64,000 bases of DNA from Sphagnum compactum (Eukaryota > Bryophyta > Sphagnopsida > Sphagnales), in assembly GCA_965153455.1 (NCBI GenBank), contig OZ234496.1, forward strand, positions 16,546,304 to 16,610,303, read 5' to 3'. The position numbers were made by a program, and so were the translations under genes. Positions 13,401 through 27,244 of this stretch are shown here, one piece after another; position 1 is the first letter of the stretch, and each line of letters opens with the position of its first letter. The notes under the pieces were generated by a model. It made no database searches, was not told the origin of the DNA, and worked only from the letters and a program-made list of their open reading frames with translations.

Positions 13401-16400
13401 TGCATTATTCAACTATGTGCTTCCAATCGTAAAACCTCTCTACTCTAATGGTAAAAAGAAAATTGTCACCAATTGTCACACCAAACACCTTGGAATCTAT
13501 TATTGAATACACATTAATCTCAAGCATACTAAAAAGAATTTACGAGATTTCAAAAAACCATTGGAATATCCAAGAGATATTACCAAGCTAGACCCCTCAA
13601 GCATTTGCTTGAAATTAGAACATGAGGAACAAAATGGAAGGGAATAATTGACAAAACAATGGAATGGGCGCATGGCAATGGGCAAATGCAATGATTGACA
13701 AAGAAAGTCTTCGTATGATGAGACAAAATGTAAACATTTCTAAAGATGATATGGAGGACTACAATTTGGCAATGTTTACACATGTAATGGATTTTTTCAA
13801 AGAACGTGTGAATTTAAAGAAGTCGATTCCAAAACATTCTTTCACAAGCTTATTGAACAATTTATCAATAGAAGACTTGTTAACACTTGAGAATTTGTTA
13901 TCCACAGAATTCATGAATCCTTGATGACGACTTTATGCAACTCCAAGTAGGCGAGCCTAGGTTCCACAAGAATTGAGGAACAAAGTCTTAAGACAATTGG
14001 TTAATCGTCAAATGATAGGGTTGGCCACAAAATCACAAGGTGTGTATGACAATAGAAAAAAATGACGAATAGGAAATTGAATGGGAAACCAAAATCCTAT
14101 TCTTTACATTGAATCGTAGCTCAATAAACGTGTGATGATGAATATTTGTTCAAAGTATGAGATCACATGAAGAAATTTCTTTTTATGCAAAATTAAAATA
14201 AAACTATGGCTAAATTTGAACAATGTTGAACAAATCCATAATGAATGTTGAGACAAATAGTTAATAAAAACTTCAGATCAAAGCAGTAAATGATAATCAA
14301 AATCGTATACATGATGTTGTGGCTAAATAATGAGACAAATGAGAAAATATAGGAATAATAATCGCTAGAGGGCATGAATTAGACACATGGATCAACAAGA
14401 AGGAAAACAAAAAATGATATGAAGCCACATAAGGCCAAAAGGCCAGTGAAGTGATCACAATTACATGTTACACACAGCACACATGACACGAGTAGGAAAC
14501 ATAGTTGTTCAGCCAATTGTAATGTTTTAGTGTAGTCAATCCCATCTAAACGATCCAAAAAAATGTAGAAATTCCCACTAGTTCATTGAATATAGTAATT
14601 CAGAGCGACCCTATAAAATTCTGGACTTTGGGAAATGTTTACAATTTCGTAACATTGCACAAGTAGAATTTAGAATCTTTCAATGAGCTTCCAAATAATA
14701 GTAAAAGAAAACAAATTCTGAGTAGAATTGCTCATTTCCACAATGTCATGATATCCATATCCAAGGCGCTCTTGTTGAACATCAAGGGATTTAGACGATT
14801 ACCCTTTAGTAGATAAAAGAGAGCTGAAGAGTATAGATGCAGAATTCTAGGCAGAGGTTAGGTACTAGGCATCTTATAACCACTTGCAAGATTACAAGAT
14901 ATATGGGACAATGATAAAAATGTTTTTCCTGGAGTTTTTGAACAACGTGCAACAACCTCCTAGATACAATCCATGGCCAACACACCCGACTAATCAAAAT
15001 TATAAAATGCGATTTCACAGGTAGTGTGACTATTTGCTTGAATTTCAAGCGGAAAGGAGAATAAGCGAATCACTCTTGCTATGAAATTGGCCGAGGAATG
15101 CTTCTGACACTGAATACAATGAATATGAAACATTAGTACTTGCTTACAGCAAAATGTTGGATTCCTTAATATCAGTCAACTACATTACTAGAAGCCCAAA
15201 GGAAGAGGAGAGCTCACCACCACACAAAAGATGTAGTGATGGACTTAGAAGAGGAAATGAAAAATGTTCTCCCACCATTCTAGGGATATGCCACTACGGA
15301 ATCGAAAAACATGACCCCAGCGCCTACACCATAGTTCGTAGTGGGTTCCAACAAACTCAATGACTCACCAATGGAACCCGACTTAACTCAATATATTCGA
15401 AGTAGAGTTTATAGACGCCTCTGAACTTGGCAACAACTACAAATCATGGGAGAAGTTACCAAGTTTTTGTAGACAAGGTTCTTCGAGGCTATGGTACACA
15501 AAGAGATATATTTTATATAAAGAAAATGTTTTTTGAACCGATATGCGTTTTCGAAGTAACAAAGTAGTGTGTTTAGTATGTTTGAAAAGAACATCATGGG
15601 AGAAAAGACTAGTAAAAAATGCATAGGTTAATTCAAGTAGATGATATTATTGTTAAAAGAATGGATGTCACATTTTGAAATACTTGGCAAAAGTGATATC
15701 CCAATTTTTGCAATTCATTTCCATTATAATGAAAAAAGATTTAAAATAATTGAGAGTGATGTACAAAGAACAATAAGGCATTACATACATGTGAATGATC
15801 TTCAATATGCTGCCATTCAAAATTAGAATGGATCAATAAAAGTCTAGACTATAAAAGTATATCACTCTTGGAAACAAATTCAACATGTAAATTACAACAG
15901 ATGAATTACAAGCATTGAAAATCCATTGAGTAGGAAACAAAGATCAATGAAGGAAGTAAAAAATAAAAGCCATCATTTTAGCATGAATCAAAAATGTCAC
16001 AATGGATTATGGATTTTGAGCATTGAAATTCAATTCTAGAAAAAAATAATTGTGTTCCAAGAATGGGAAATTTGAATGAAGAATGCTAGATGATGGATCA
16101 TGCACAATCAGAAGAGGAAAGGAAAAGAGATTCATGAATGAAGTAAGGTATAAATAAATATGATACAAGGGATCAAGAAGTCTTTGGATGGAGAAACAAT
16201 TTGAAAAAAAATATTGATTACAACAGTTGCCAACAAAGAAATAAAAACATTAAAATTGAGCTCTCCACCCAACCACAGGATCACACAGAGGATTCAAGGG
16301 CTCAATGATCCACCCCCAAGCTCAACAGACAGGATCTACCTCACTCGATTGCCTCATCATCAACTAGAGATCTAACAGAAGGATCATACCTAACATGTTT

Positions 16401-16500
16401 TTAATGGTAGGTGGTGAAATCATGGAAGCCATGACCTAGGCTTCAACCTTGACATACAACAATAAAAAAGTAACAAGATGGACTAAGTTGTACATGTTCT
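13401..16500. other. Gene-free stretch with possible decayed coding DNA
   Basis: Local base use is less AT-rich than in the flanks. Short plus-strand frames occur (13664-13924, 86 codons; 15154-15363, 69 codons; 15641-15826), interrupted by stops. The 86-codon frame is mixed in composition and rich in Met, Asn and Leu. I cannot assign it to any family. A transposon or retroelement fossil is the most likely source. Confidence 0.25.
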
Positions 16501-16629
16501 ATTGAAAAAAAACGAGACCCATGGGAGCAGGCAACAAAAGCCCTTTACAAAGGTACAAGAGGTGAGAATTAACAAAAATAGAGAGGAATTCACAACAACA
16601 AATCCAAAAACAAGACAAAAAGGCAGACT

Positions 16630-19470
16630 TACTCACAATCCAAGTTTTGTCTAAACCACTTTGGCAGTGGGGAGTCCTCATCATCCAATCGTCCGGTGTG
16701 GCATTTTCCCATAGGGTGGGGAACCTCAACATGTGGCTGCAGCACCTCCTTGAAAACCTCCATGTCCAACTCAAGAGCTAGAATATGACGTTGGAGGATT
16801 TGGTATGCTCTGATGTTATTGCTTGCTTGGAGAATGAAAGTTAGAAACAAAAATGAGAATGAAGGCAAGGAAGGAACCAAATGAAAGGAATTTGAGTGAA
16901 CCTATAGAGGTAGATAAGTCCACAACTAGGGATTTCGATTGAAGGCAGACTTCTATCAAGGCTTGAAGAATCACATGATGAATCTTCGTGGCCGCTCAAA
17001 ATGGCCTTCCATTCTTCAACTTACTCATGGAAGACACATCAATATAGTTGTAAAGGACGTCTTCATTCCGAACATTAACCCCCTTCTGTAATAGGTCCTC
17101 AGACACAAGGGAGAACATAAAAGAGTTCAATTGTGGACTCAATTCGCCAGGATCCTGGATCTTCACCAATAGAGTAACCCAGTTCAACAAAGTTTGTATC
17201 ATTTTAGAGGAGAGAATAATGAGAAGGGGACAAGCAAAAAACTAGAAGAAAAGGGGGAAAATACTGATCAATACCTTCATGGTGGGGTCCTTCAAGCTAG
17301 TAAGTGGTAGAGAGTTAACAATCGCCCACTTCATCCGAATATGGAAGCTATAGCTATCTATATATGATCTAATTTCCCTTAAAACACAGAGATCATCAGG
17401 GTGGAAAAACAAGACTACCCCATTAGTTGCTAAGAACTTGTCTACAAAGTTGAAGACAAAGACCACATAGTCTTCATTTAGCCTATTCCAAATAGGAATC
17501 TTTGTCAGGGGAGCTTAAACAAATGGCACGAGAAGGTCCCCTAGAACATCAGTAAGGACGAGGCTCACCTTGCCTTCATGAGTTGCCTACAAATGTGGAG
17601 AGGATGAAATAAAAAAACTAATAATCGATCACAAGAAAAAAGGATAAAAAATGCATTGAGAAAGGAGCAACCTGGCGAATGAATTTTGAAATTTTAATGA
17701 ATTCTTCAAGCCACTTCCCGGTCTTTTACCTTTGTGAGGTGATGGTTGGCTAGGAGAATGGAAGGGCAATGCAATGCAATCCAACCGGCCTATTTGACAG
17801 AATTGCACTATGAATAGCTGGGGTGGGGGTGTAATGTGGTGGAAACGGAACCACCACCCTCAACATACTTTGTCATGTCCAAAATGTCTTTAATCTCTTT
17901 AACATGCTCCTTCCCCTTCCTCCTACCTCTCTTCTTGGATATTTCAACCGGAGCAATTAAGGGCGTCCGAAGCCCAGATTGGAACCCATGTTCAATTATA
18001 TTGCGGAGGGTGATTTCTAACAATGGAGTGCAATCCTTTGGGCAATCAAGGTACCAACCATAGTCTAGGAGGTGTGCAAATGACCAATCCTTCAGAACGT
18101 CTTTGCGAAACATAGAGTTGTTCGCCTTGGGATCACACCAAATCTCGACGAGGTGTGGCAATTGGTCGATTGCTCCAACCTAGAAGAGAATGTGGTAGAA
18201 ATACCTGACCCAAAAATATATTGTATAAGAGAGCAAAAAGCAGGAGGATAAAGATTGGAGATTATACCATGAATGTAGAAATCAAATGACTAATGCAAAA
18301 CTTTCGGCATTGAAAGTTGGACCAATATTTATGTTCTACAAAATGAGGCCCAAAACCACACAAGGAAGAAACATATGATGTTTATTTGTAAAACACTCTT
18401 TTGAAAGCCTCCTTTCCCCCAATTTGTTACTCCTAGCTTTTGTTTCTTTGAATTCCATTTCGAGTCTTGAATTCTCAAAAGAACCCAAACTCCCAAATGG
18501 ATTGCCTCCACCCTTGGATATAGGAGGTAAGCGAAATAACTCCAAGGACATCTTTGACAATTAATTTTAGGTCAGAGACCATGGAATCATAGAGCTTGAA
18601 AATTTCCACCTCTAAGTGCATGAGACAAGGAATAATTATCAGAGTCAAAACAATAAAAAAGAATAGAGAATATCAACAGATTATAATGAATTAGGATACT
18701 CAGCTAATGCCAGAATGTGGCCTTATGCAGCCACTTATCAAACTGAGCATCAGAAAAACCAAGCGTAGGAAATTTCTTGGCCTCTTGAAGAATGCTTGAT
18801 CCATTCCACTACTTGAGCCAAACAATTTTCTACTCAGGAGCTACACATGCGTAAGCTAACATTTGTAGCTTCTCTGTGAATATCTTTGGTTCGGAGTTCA
18901 TGTAGTAATGAACTTGGATTTCCTTGAGGAAATTCATGCCAAGGGCATGATCGCAGACAGGAAGGTGCTTGTAAAAAATAGAATAGTGGTCCTTCTTAAC
19001 CTACTCCATTGCCTTCTCCATCCACTCCTTAAGCTTGATGAGGGAGCGATCAACCTTAAGGGGGAACTCGTCATAGTATATCTTCACAACGACAATTCTA
19101 GCAATTGAAATTTCGCATTACAAAAAAACAAATGAAAGGTCAAGCCATGTGAAAAATGTGACCAAGTAAGAACCAAGAGGCAAAATACATAAATAAAATA
19201 AGAAGGAACATAATTTGGCTCACCTTGTACATGTAGTCAGAAATAAGAGAATGCCAAGTCTTCTAAGATTTGTTTTGGCATCTCTTATACACATATGTAG
19301 GCATAACTTCTTGAAATTGTTCCAAAGGTATGATAACAATGGACATTATTCGAAAAAATTCATGGATGAGGCTAAGTCGAACATGATCTAGCTCCACAAA
19401 CCTTCTCACAAAAAACAACAACCAGAGTTGAGAACATTGAACAATTAAGTGCAACATACTAAAATGCAAG
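16630..19470 (-). pseudogene. Unrecognised multi-exon protein, methyltransferase-like, probably decayed
   Basis: Several minus-strand blocks look like real protein and keep their order: 19470-19265 (FVELDHVRLSLIHEFFRIMS), 19110-18710 (FPLKVDRSLIKLKEWM, CDHALGMNFLKEIQVHYYM), 18161-17808 (MPHLVEIWCDPKANNSMF, LLDYGWYLDCPKDCTPLLEI, then a basic KKRGRRKGKE segment and HPHPSYS), 17570-17270 (KVSLVLTDVLGD, then NFVDKFLATNGVVLFFHPDD and an MKWAIVNSLPLTS strand), 17200-16996 and 16880-16629. The VSLVLTD...FLATNGVVLFFHPDDL arrangement resembles motif IV to VIII of Rossmann-fold methyltransferases, but the catalytic D/N-PP-Y/W is absent (TDVLGD). In-frame stops at several points indicate a pseudogene or transposon-borne copy. 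The function is inference; the existence of a coding ancestor is well supported. Confidence 0.45.
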
Positions 19471-22400
19471 TCTCCAAATCAATGATAAAAGTTTATGAAT
19501 TACATGTTCAAATCTATCATGGTTAAATGTAAACGTTAAAACATCTCTACCAACACTCAATATGTGGCCCTGATACTGTTGCTTTTTCTTTTCTGTTACG
19601 TAACCTATGTGATGTTATATTAAGAGTGGTTGCAATTGCCAATAATGATTCCTCCTCCTCCCACTCATTTTATCTCTCTAAGTCTTCTATTGCAAGATGA
19701 TGATGATGATGATGATGATGATGGAAGAAATCCAAAGTTCCAAAACAACATTTAGTGGTAGATCCTTTAAAAGCTAAACTACCAACCAAAAACCCTTTGT
19801 CTTTGCAAATCCCAGTACTAAAACTGAAATCTCTTGGTGGAGTCAAGTTCGAAAACATATCCAAAGATTCTTCTTGACTTTCTTGTCGCCAATATCACTA
19901 ATCATAGCTTGTTGGTATGGACGAACGCACTCCACCAATCATCAATCATCAAAACCTTATTGCCTTAGGGCATAAATCTTAAGATGTGATAGTAATGAAC
20001 TTTGACATACACATTAGATAGGGAACGGGTGTAGTCACAATAACATGTACCATATAGCAAGTGCAACACTTGCTTGATTTTTTCATGTTTTAAAGTCGTA
20101 ATTTAATTTGATGTTGAAATTGTAAGATTTGTGTATATAGTTGTATTTTTAATATAACATGGGAACATGTGAATTAATTTCAAATTAATCCAATGAATAA
20201 AAAATAAATAAAAACATTCATTAGCATTATAATGTTTGCTTTTAAGCAGTAAAAAAAACTGTAAATGGATTTCATTTTTTTTGAAAATGACTTTTTTTGT
20301 CAAATGTTTAACATGAACCTTAATAAAATAGTATGAAAAAAATTTAAAATTTTTTTAAGGATTTTTTTGAAGATTTTTTCAAAATTATTCAAAAAGCAAG
20401 TAGGTGTGGCTCATGTTATCCTATTTACATCCAAACCTTTTACTTGTGAGGAATTTTCTGATGCATTTTTAAAGTATGGTTTCAATTTTGAATTTGGTGA
20501 TTAGATAATAAAGTTATTCATAAAGTTAGGAAAAAATGGTGTTGGAACCCCTTGTTTGGTCACATAGGGGATGAGATTTGAAAATATAGGAAAAAAAATA
20601 CACTAGGCTTCAACAAGGTATGAAATTGAGTTTAACAACAAATTTGGTGTTAATTTAGTTTGCCTTGTGTAACGAAAAATAGGGGCATAACAAGTTTCAA
20701 AATACCCATTGATTATGGATCAACAATGCAACATTAGCTATGTACACAAAACATGCAATTCATAAATTCATCCAACAAACTCACAAAGGTGTACAAACTT
20801 ATAAGAGATATGTTCTAATTTTGTGATATCAGGATGTCAAATTTCACACTAATTCATGAAAATTCACAAACTTAAAATGATTCAAGATGGACATCTTTAT
20901 CAAAATTTATTTTGAAAAATTGATTCATATTCACCTTCAAAAGTAATGGCATCCATTTCCACACTGTGCATCCACCATTGACCTTTAATTAATGACATTG
21001 AATGTCATGGTCACATTCATATTTTAGATGGCATTTTTGCAATCTGCAATTTCACATCATGTGATCACATTTATCTATTGGGATCTGCTGCATTCTTTCC
21101 CCTGAAAATGCATATGATGGGATCACATGCATCTATTGAAATTCCTTTTGTTGGTTTCATCCATTACACTTGCCATCTATTCATATAATATTCATCCATC
21201 AACCTAAATTTCATGAAATAAGGTTGAAGAACCATGATGCTGAAAGAGCCAGCATGCTAAAAGTTGTCATTTAGGAGTGCCCTCATCAAGAAGGGAAAAT
21301 TTTGTTTGGACCTAAGGCATCAAAAATCAAATGAAGCACTAAAGTGCAATGCAAACCAGCCTGCAATTATTACATATCCGATTTCTCCCTTTGAACTTTA
21401 CCACAAGATATGAACTTGGTCAAGTCAAATGCTATGAAGCTTATAGTGCAAAATGGTATATGAGAGAGAGGTTCAAATTGGCATATATTATATATTTTCC
21501 ATGGAGAAGCCCAATCCATAAAGTCCAAGAGTGTAAAAAGGAGTCTGATAAGCATCAATGATCTGTAATTGTCAATCAGCAGAGATTCTGCCCTGCACCC
21601 TAAAACCTACTTATTAGGATAAACTGCTCTTTCAAATGCATGCACATATAATAACATCAAGGCGAGGTCTAGGACAATTTCTCCAAAGTTCAGGACAAAC
21701 ATTTATGTGATGGGATCTCTCCCAAGTGGTGGAATTATGTCAGATAATGGCCATTGCACTCAAACCTAGCTCACAGCCACCAGTTACTCAACAGGTCTTC
21801 TCAAAGGTCATAGTTTGTCATTTTGCTTCTATTCTAATTTGAAGACAATGTTCAACTTGCACATGTTAAGCATATTGCTAGCGTTTATCTTGAGTCAGAA
21901 TCAAATTTTTTCTTTCTCTTCAAATGATGCGTTTTCTTTTTTCATATAATGTAGAGAACACAAAAAAAAATAGTAAAATAAGCATGTTTCCTGCGATGAG
22001 GGGTACTTGGTTATATTCTAAATATATAGATAATTCAAATAAAATAAATAAATTCAAATAATAACAAAAAAAACTTCAAATTAAAAAAGTTGAAATTCGA
22101 TTACCCGATCAGGTGCTTATCAATGAAGCTAAAAATGCAAATAAGCTATTGAAAGAGATCGAAAGGAGAAAAAATAAATATAGCACTAACTAACCTCTTT
22201 TATTTATGAGGATTCCCCCACACAAAATGGTTAAACAAAATGTTTAAATCAAACCAGTGTTGGTCTGATATAATGTAGGCTTGTGCCCAGCGTTGAGGAC
22301 CTTAAAAACCTGGTATGACCTAAAGGCAATATCAGCATTGTACCAATATCAACTTGGTAGGGACCTGAGCTAATACCGAGTTTATACTTACACCAATTTC

Positions 22401-22600
22401 AATACCAGGTATATACCATCATGCAGCATGCCATCCAAAAATCAGTCTTGAACACCCAATACCAGGATCAGGCTGTTGTCAGAGTATTTAAAAATGACCC
22501 AATACCAAGACCAAGCTGACCTACGAATTTTTTTAAAAATTCCCATGTGATAGCAAGATTGATATATTCAAAAGTTGATACAATACCAACACTCCTCATT
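19471..22600. other. Gene-free AT-rich stretch
   Basis: No coding region supported. It contains the GAT microsatellite at 19696-19723 and, at 22250-22600, a run of short ATACCA/TGGTAT phrases in both orientations. Confidence 0.4.
19696..19723. repeat. (GAT)n microsatellite
   Basis: About nine uninterrupted GAT units. On the minus strand it would encode poly-His, but it lies in no convincing gene. Confidence 0.9.
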
Positions 22601-23507
22601 ACCTTAAAACATAAGAGTAGTGATCACTGATCATCATGAGCTCATAAAATATACAGCCGAAAATGTGAAGTCAAATTATATCAACTGTACAGTACACATT
22701 ACAAAGCCAAAATTAATCATGCAGCTAACAAATGCATGATTCATGATCATATCATGGTGCTGCACATCCTGATTTCCAACAACAACAACAAAAAACACAA
22801 AACAAAAGAATGATCTGTCCTGTGGTTTAGGGTTTACTGTAAACTTGTCCATCAGAGGAAGGACTTGCTGCAGCAGCAGATCCTGCATGTGATGCAGCAG
22901 CAGGAGGAGGGTCATGGCGCAGATCATCAGGTGTGCAGAGCAGCCAGTAACATGAGTTCTCAGGAATATAAAACAGGGATTATTCTGTGTGATTCTTTTA
23001 GATCAGCTAGGGAATTGTAGTCTGTTGCTGATTAGTCTGTAAATTCTCCCTTCAAAAATTTCCCAATAGGTACCTGAGCACCAACATCATGCAGCTCTTG
23101 CATTCTGCAAATCAAGAGCTCCACCAAACCCAGGTACCAAATACCATATAGCTTGTATCGCCACAGCAGTTCCACAGTCCTTGTACACATATATACAAAT
23201 ACAGAGAGAGCCGAAAGAGACACACAGAGGGCCGAGAGAGAGAGATTGGCTATTGTCATGAGCTGTGGCTTGTGGATGATCATGATATCAATCTACTGAA
23301 GGAGATACAGATGGAGAAGAAGAAAAAAGATCAATTGAAGTGGTCACGATCATGTCGTGCAGATCACCCATGATGCTAGGGGACCAAAAGGAGGAGGAAG
23401 GGTGGATGTTCACCAGCTGCTCCTGATGATGTTACTGAACAAATTGAGAAAAGGGGAGAGCTGAGAATGTGATTCCTTCCGCAAGAGGAGGAAACATGTG
23501 GAAGAGA
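22601..23507. other. 3' flank of the JAGGED-like gene
   Basis: Probably the 3' untranslated region and beyond. It stays fairly GC-rich and keeps CAG/CTG runs like those of the coding exon. On the minus strand, about 22950-22830 reads as a short Pro/Ala/Ser-rich coding-like stretch (core DDLRHDPPPAA...SDGQVYSKP then stop), a possible alternative last exon. A purine-rich GAGAGAGA run lies at 23204-23243. Confidence 0.35.
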
Positions 23508-26500
23508 TTATCGGCCGTGAGCATTCTCCTGGGAAGTGGACGTCGGTGGTGGTGGTGGCGGCGGTGAGGTAGTAGCTGAGCTTGGATCATGCGGGTGGCT
23601 GCCAGATGCTGCAGCTGGAGGTTGAAACTCGACTTTAATGTCATGACCCTCATGCTGCTTATATCGTGATGATCTGCAGTCGCAGTTCGCATGATGGTTG
23701 CAGCAGGCGGAAGTGGAGATCATATCTGGATCTGACTGGTATCTGTACAGGGTTTCCTGCAATGTGGGTTGATCGATACTAGCATCGAGCTGTTGGAGCT
23801 GGCTGGATTGTCGTTCATGCTCTGCTCCAGCATTGATGGGGCTGTTGCTCTGATGTTGAGCTATTGCTAGCTGATGATGATCCGGGCTTGCTGCAGCGCC
23901 GTGATGATGAGTAGTACCACCACTGCCACCTTGTCCATGAGAAGCTGCCGGATGAGCTCTAGATTGAGGCGAGTGTAAACTTCCTGAGTCGACATCGTGG
24001 ATATTGTTGCCTGAAAGCTGCATGTGTTCTTGAACCGCCTGACCAGCTGCACCCTGCAAGCTGGCCAAGTTGAAGCTCCCGCCGGTACCCTCGATCACAC
24101 TTCCCGGTCCTCCAGAGCTGCCCATCGGGTTCATGTTCAAGCTCTTGCAGGTACCTGAGAATTGTAACATGTTGTTAAATGTTGCAGGTCCCTGCAAGCT
24201 TTCAAACACGGAAGAATGCTGGTTGAGAAAGTCGGATTGCGACGACCCCGGCTGCATTGATCCAAAGCTGGTTCCTGGGAAGAACGTCTGGCCGTATCCA
24301 CCTGCAGCTACTGGCAAGATGTTGAACTGAGAATTCGAGATGTGGTCGGATTGGAGCGATTGGAGCTGATCGGCTTGGAATGATCCGAACTGGCCTTGAA
24401 GCTGAGTGCCACTAGCTGCAGCACCCACTATGCTCGGCAGATTCAAGGCGTGCGCGGCACTGGGACGCTTGCTATCGGATGCTACAGCTGTTGCCTGCCC
24501 ACTGGAAGCTCCGTGTTTCGATAAGCTGCCAATGTGTTGTCCTGATCCCACCGAAAGATTCGACTGCATGAAGCTGCCGCCGTCTAGAGGCGATCGCTGC
24601 TCCAAACCATACGGGGATGATCCTTGCGCCAAGTGATCTTGTCCAAAAGCATTTCCGGAAGTGGCACCGCGTGATGAAAGCTGGGTGTTGAAAGTTCCAT
24701 AGCTAATTCCGAGCGATGGGCGAGCCTGCGAAAAGCTGCTGCCAGGTACCTGCATCATCTGGTCTGCATCTCGCGGGAAGCTGCTCACCGTGTTGCCTCC
24801 TTGCAGGGAGGAGCGAGTATTGTCTGGAAGTAAATTAGCGGATGCTGCTCCCCCTACTGCTGCAATGGGCTGTGCCAAAAGGCCTTGCCAGCTTTGCTGG
24901 AAGTTGCTTCCAGCCGAACCTGATGAGTGCAAGAAGAAGTTTGCAGCAGCAGGCGGAGGAACAGCAGCAGGCACTGATGGGGTTGAAATACCAGCTGCTG
25001 CTGAGCTGTATCTCTGAAGGTTCAAACCCGCGGCTTGCGATGCTTGATCTCTTTGTTGAGCGAACTGGCCAGTAAATCTGCTGAAACTCCCGGGAGTATG
25101 TGCAGCTGCAGCAGCTGCAGAGTTGTTCTGTGCTGAAAGCCTGCTCGCGGTACAGAACACAATGGCAACATCAGAGACTGTCACCAAAACAAAAGCTCAT
25201 CATGCACGGTCAGACGCGATGTCCATCCCGAAGCTTGTTACTTCAATCCATGCCCAAAACATAGGCATGCAAAGGGATGGATTGGGAACTGTGGACCATG
25301 CAAGAGGAATGAAAATTCTGTAAACGACCAGCTGCTCCTGCAGCATGTCACCAGGTTTGCTTCGACGGCGCTCCTGCTTAAGCGGGGCCTTCAAACCCTA
25401 AAACCTTGACATGTACTGCACCGGGGGGGGGAGCATGAGGAATTCATGCAAAATATGTTGTAGTCTACGAGGGAAGCATTCCTGTTGAGCCAGAGAGAGA
25501 GAGAGCAACATCGAGCACGGCAAACTTGTGAGACTTACATCCACGAAGAGAAAGCCGCAGGCTGCTGTTGCATGACCAGCTGTCGAGCGTGCATGTACTG
25601 TTCCCGCTCTCTCTCTGCAAAATCCAACACAGCAAACGGCCCCATGAGGCCCACACACAAACGGTCAGAACGCTCTCAAACGGTCTTCTGCAAACAACAA
25701 CAAGCTTATGCTCTTGTGACTGCTCTTGGAGACTGTTTCCGGGTGCAGCCACTGGCATCACCTCGCAGCAATGGGTCCCGCAGAAATTCTAAGCGCCGTC
25801 GAAGATCATGAAACTATATATTCTTCACTCGACAAACCCTTGGGTCACAAAGGTTCGAAGGATTCTAAAAGAACAAGCTTGTCGTGTACTAGATCATGCC
25901 GGAAGAATTTCCTTTCCGTGAGAAAACAAAACACGCAAACAACTAACAAACAACTACCAGAAATTAGGTTGTGTGATGATCTAGTGCAGTGCACATCACC
26001 TTGACGATGCCGGTTCATGTGTCCACCCAACGCTTGGGACTTGGCAAACTTCATAGGACAAAACCTGCATTCGTAAGGCTTCGTAATATCCTCCTCTGCT
26101 CCCTCATGATGATCAAGCTGCTTTCTCTTCCGCTTCTCTGTGCCAACCCAGATGGCACCCAGCAATCAAGCAGTTCAATTCTTCTTCTTTTTCTTCTTCT
26201 TCTTCAATTCTTCTTCTTACATCATGAGCACTTGCTCATGATTCTAGTCTGCATACATACAAGCTAATTGCGTCAAACTCAACACAAGCTAATCACAAAA
26301 CCCCTCGGATCGATCGTCCCCCAAAACTAACTTCTTGCCAGGAGGACGTATAAGAATGTTGCACTGCACATTCGACTATACAATATGCTATATGAACCCG
26401 GACAAGTCATGGTTTTTTGCATCAGCACTGAACTCCATGCAAGTACACGAACTCGCAACAGCAGTTGCATGATGAACAATCCGCCTGAGACACGGACATT

Positions 26501-26985
26501 TCTTCCTCGAGCGTCACTGGGTCATGCAGTAGATGGATTTCTACAGCTTGAATTACACATGCAATCGAATATAACTCTCGAAAGAAAATCTCAGATGTAC
26601 CTCGGAATGATCATCATCATCATCAGCATGAAAAACCCAAGGAGTAATTCTAAAAGCAAGAAAGAGAATTCTTTCTGGAGCCTTTGGAATACGACGACTA
26701 GTCTTATGGAAGATCTAGACGCAGAGATCCTGCAGCAAACATGCATGTACCTGAGTTTTCGCTGGCAGCAGTACTACTGTGGGAGCCATGATCTGCATGG
26801 TACTGAACACTGCCGACTCCAGGCAGGATGGCACCGCCATGCTGCGCCTGAAACTGTTTCCATTCCGAAGTGGGTGCAACAACAAGAGCAGCAGCAGCAG
26901 CATGAGGAAGAGGATGAGGAGGAGAATCCAAATTACCCCCCGGAGAACGAGCACCGACCAAAGTCCTGGGAATCCCCGAGGTCAT
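23508..26985 (-). CDS. JAG: JAGGED-like single C2H2 zinc-finger protein with a very long low-complexity tail
   Basis: Putative nuclear transcription regulator. Minus-strand exons 26985-26751, 26137-26000, 25614-25539 and 25140-23508 join in phase to 693 residues. A basic KRKRK run (residues 80-84) precedes one C2H2 finger, C102-C105-H118-H122, with the plant QALGGH helix (YECRFCPMKF...QALGGHMNRHRQ). The finger continues across an intron into ERERE and HARQLV, the extension typical of JAGGED/NUBBIN/STAMENLESS proteins rather than other C2H2 groups. Residues 151-693 are Gln/Ser/Gly/Ala-rich, then His-rich, then Pro-rich (SPPPPPPP), and look disordered. JAGGED proteins are usually around 200-300 residues, so the tail is exceptional. 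I see no clear LxLxL EAR motif. The first in-frame ATG (26985) is taken as start. In Arabidopsis JAG promotes lateral-organ growth; the role here is unknown. Confidence 0.85.
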
Positions 26986-27244
26986 TATAATCTCGCAGTC
27001 TATTTGGTCTAAGAGAGAGACAGACCGAAAAAACGAAAAAAATCTATTACTATCTTTCAGTGGTAACACCTAGCAATGAACCTGTTACTGCTTGCAAACA
27101 AAGCTCCAGATATGTGCGCGCAGTACTCGCAGTAGTTTTTGCATCCGCCCAAGAGAAGCGTCAGTAAAGACAGACACAAAACACGCAGTTCTCCGCCAAC
27201 AACAACAAACGCGCACGCACCTGCACAAAAACAGAAGTGCTGGA

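Noticed and set aside
26385-26990. 201-codon plus-strand frame
   Set aside because: Runs antisense through exon 1 and intron 1 of the JAGGED-like gene, whose minus-strand frame and splice sites are better supported.
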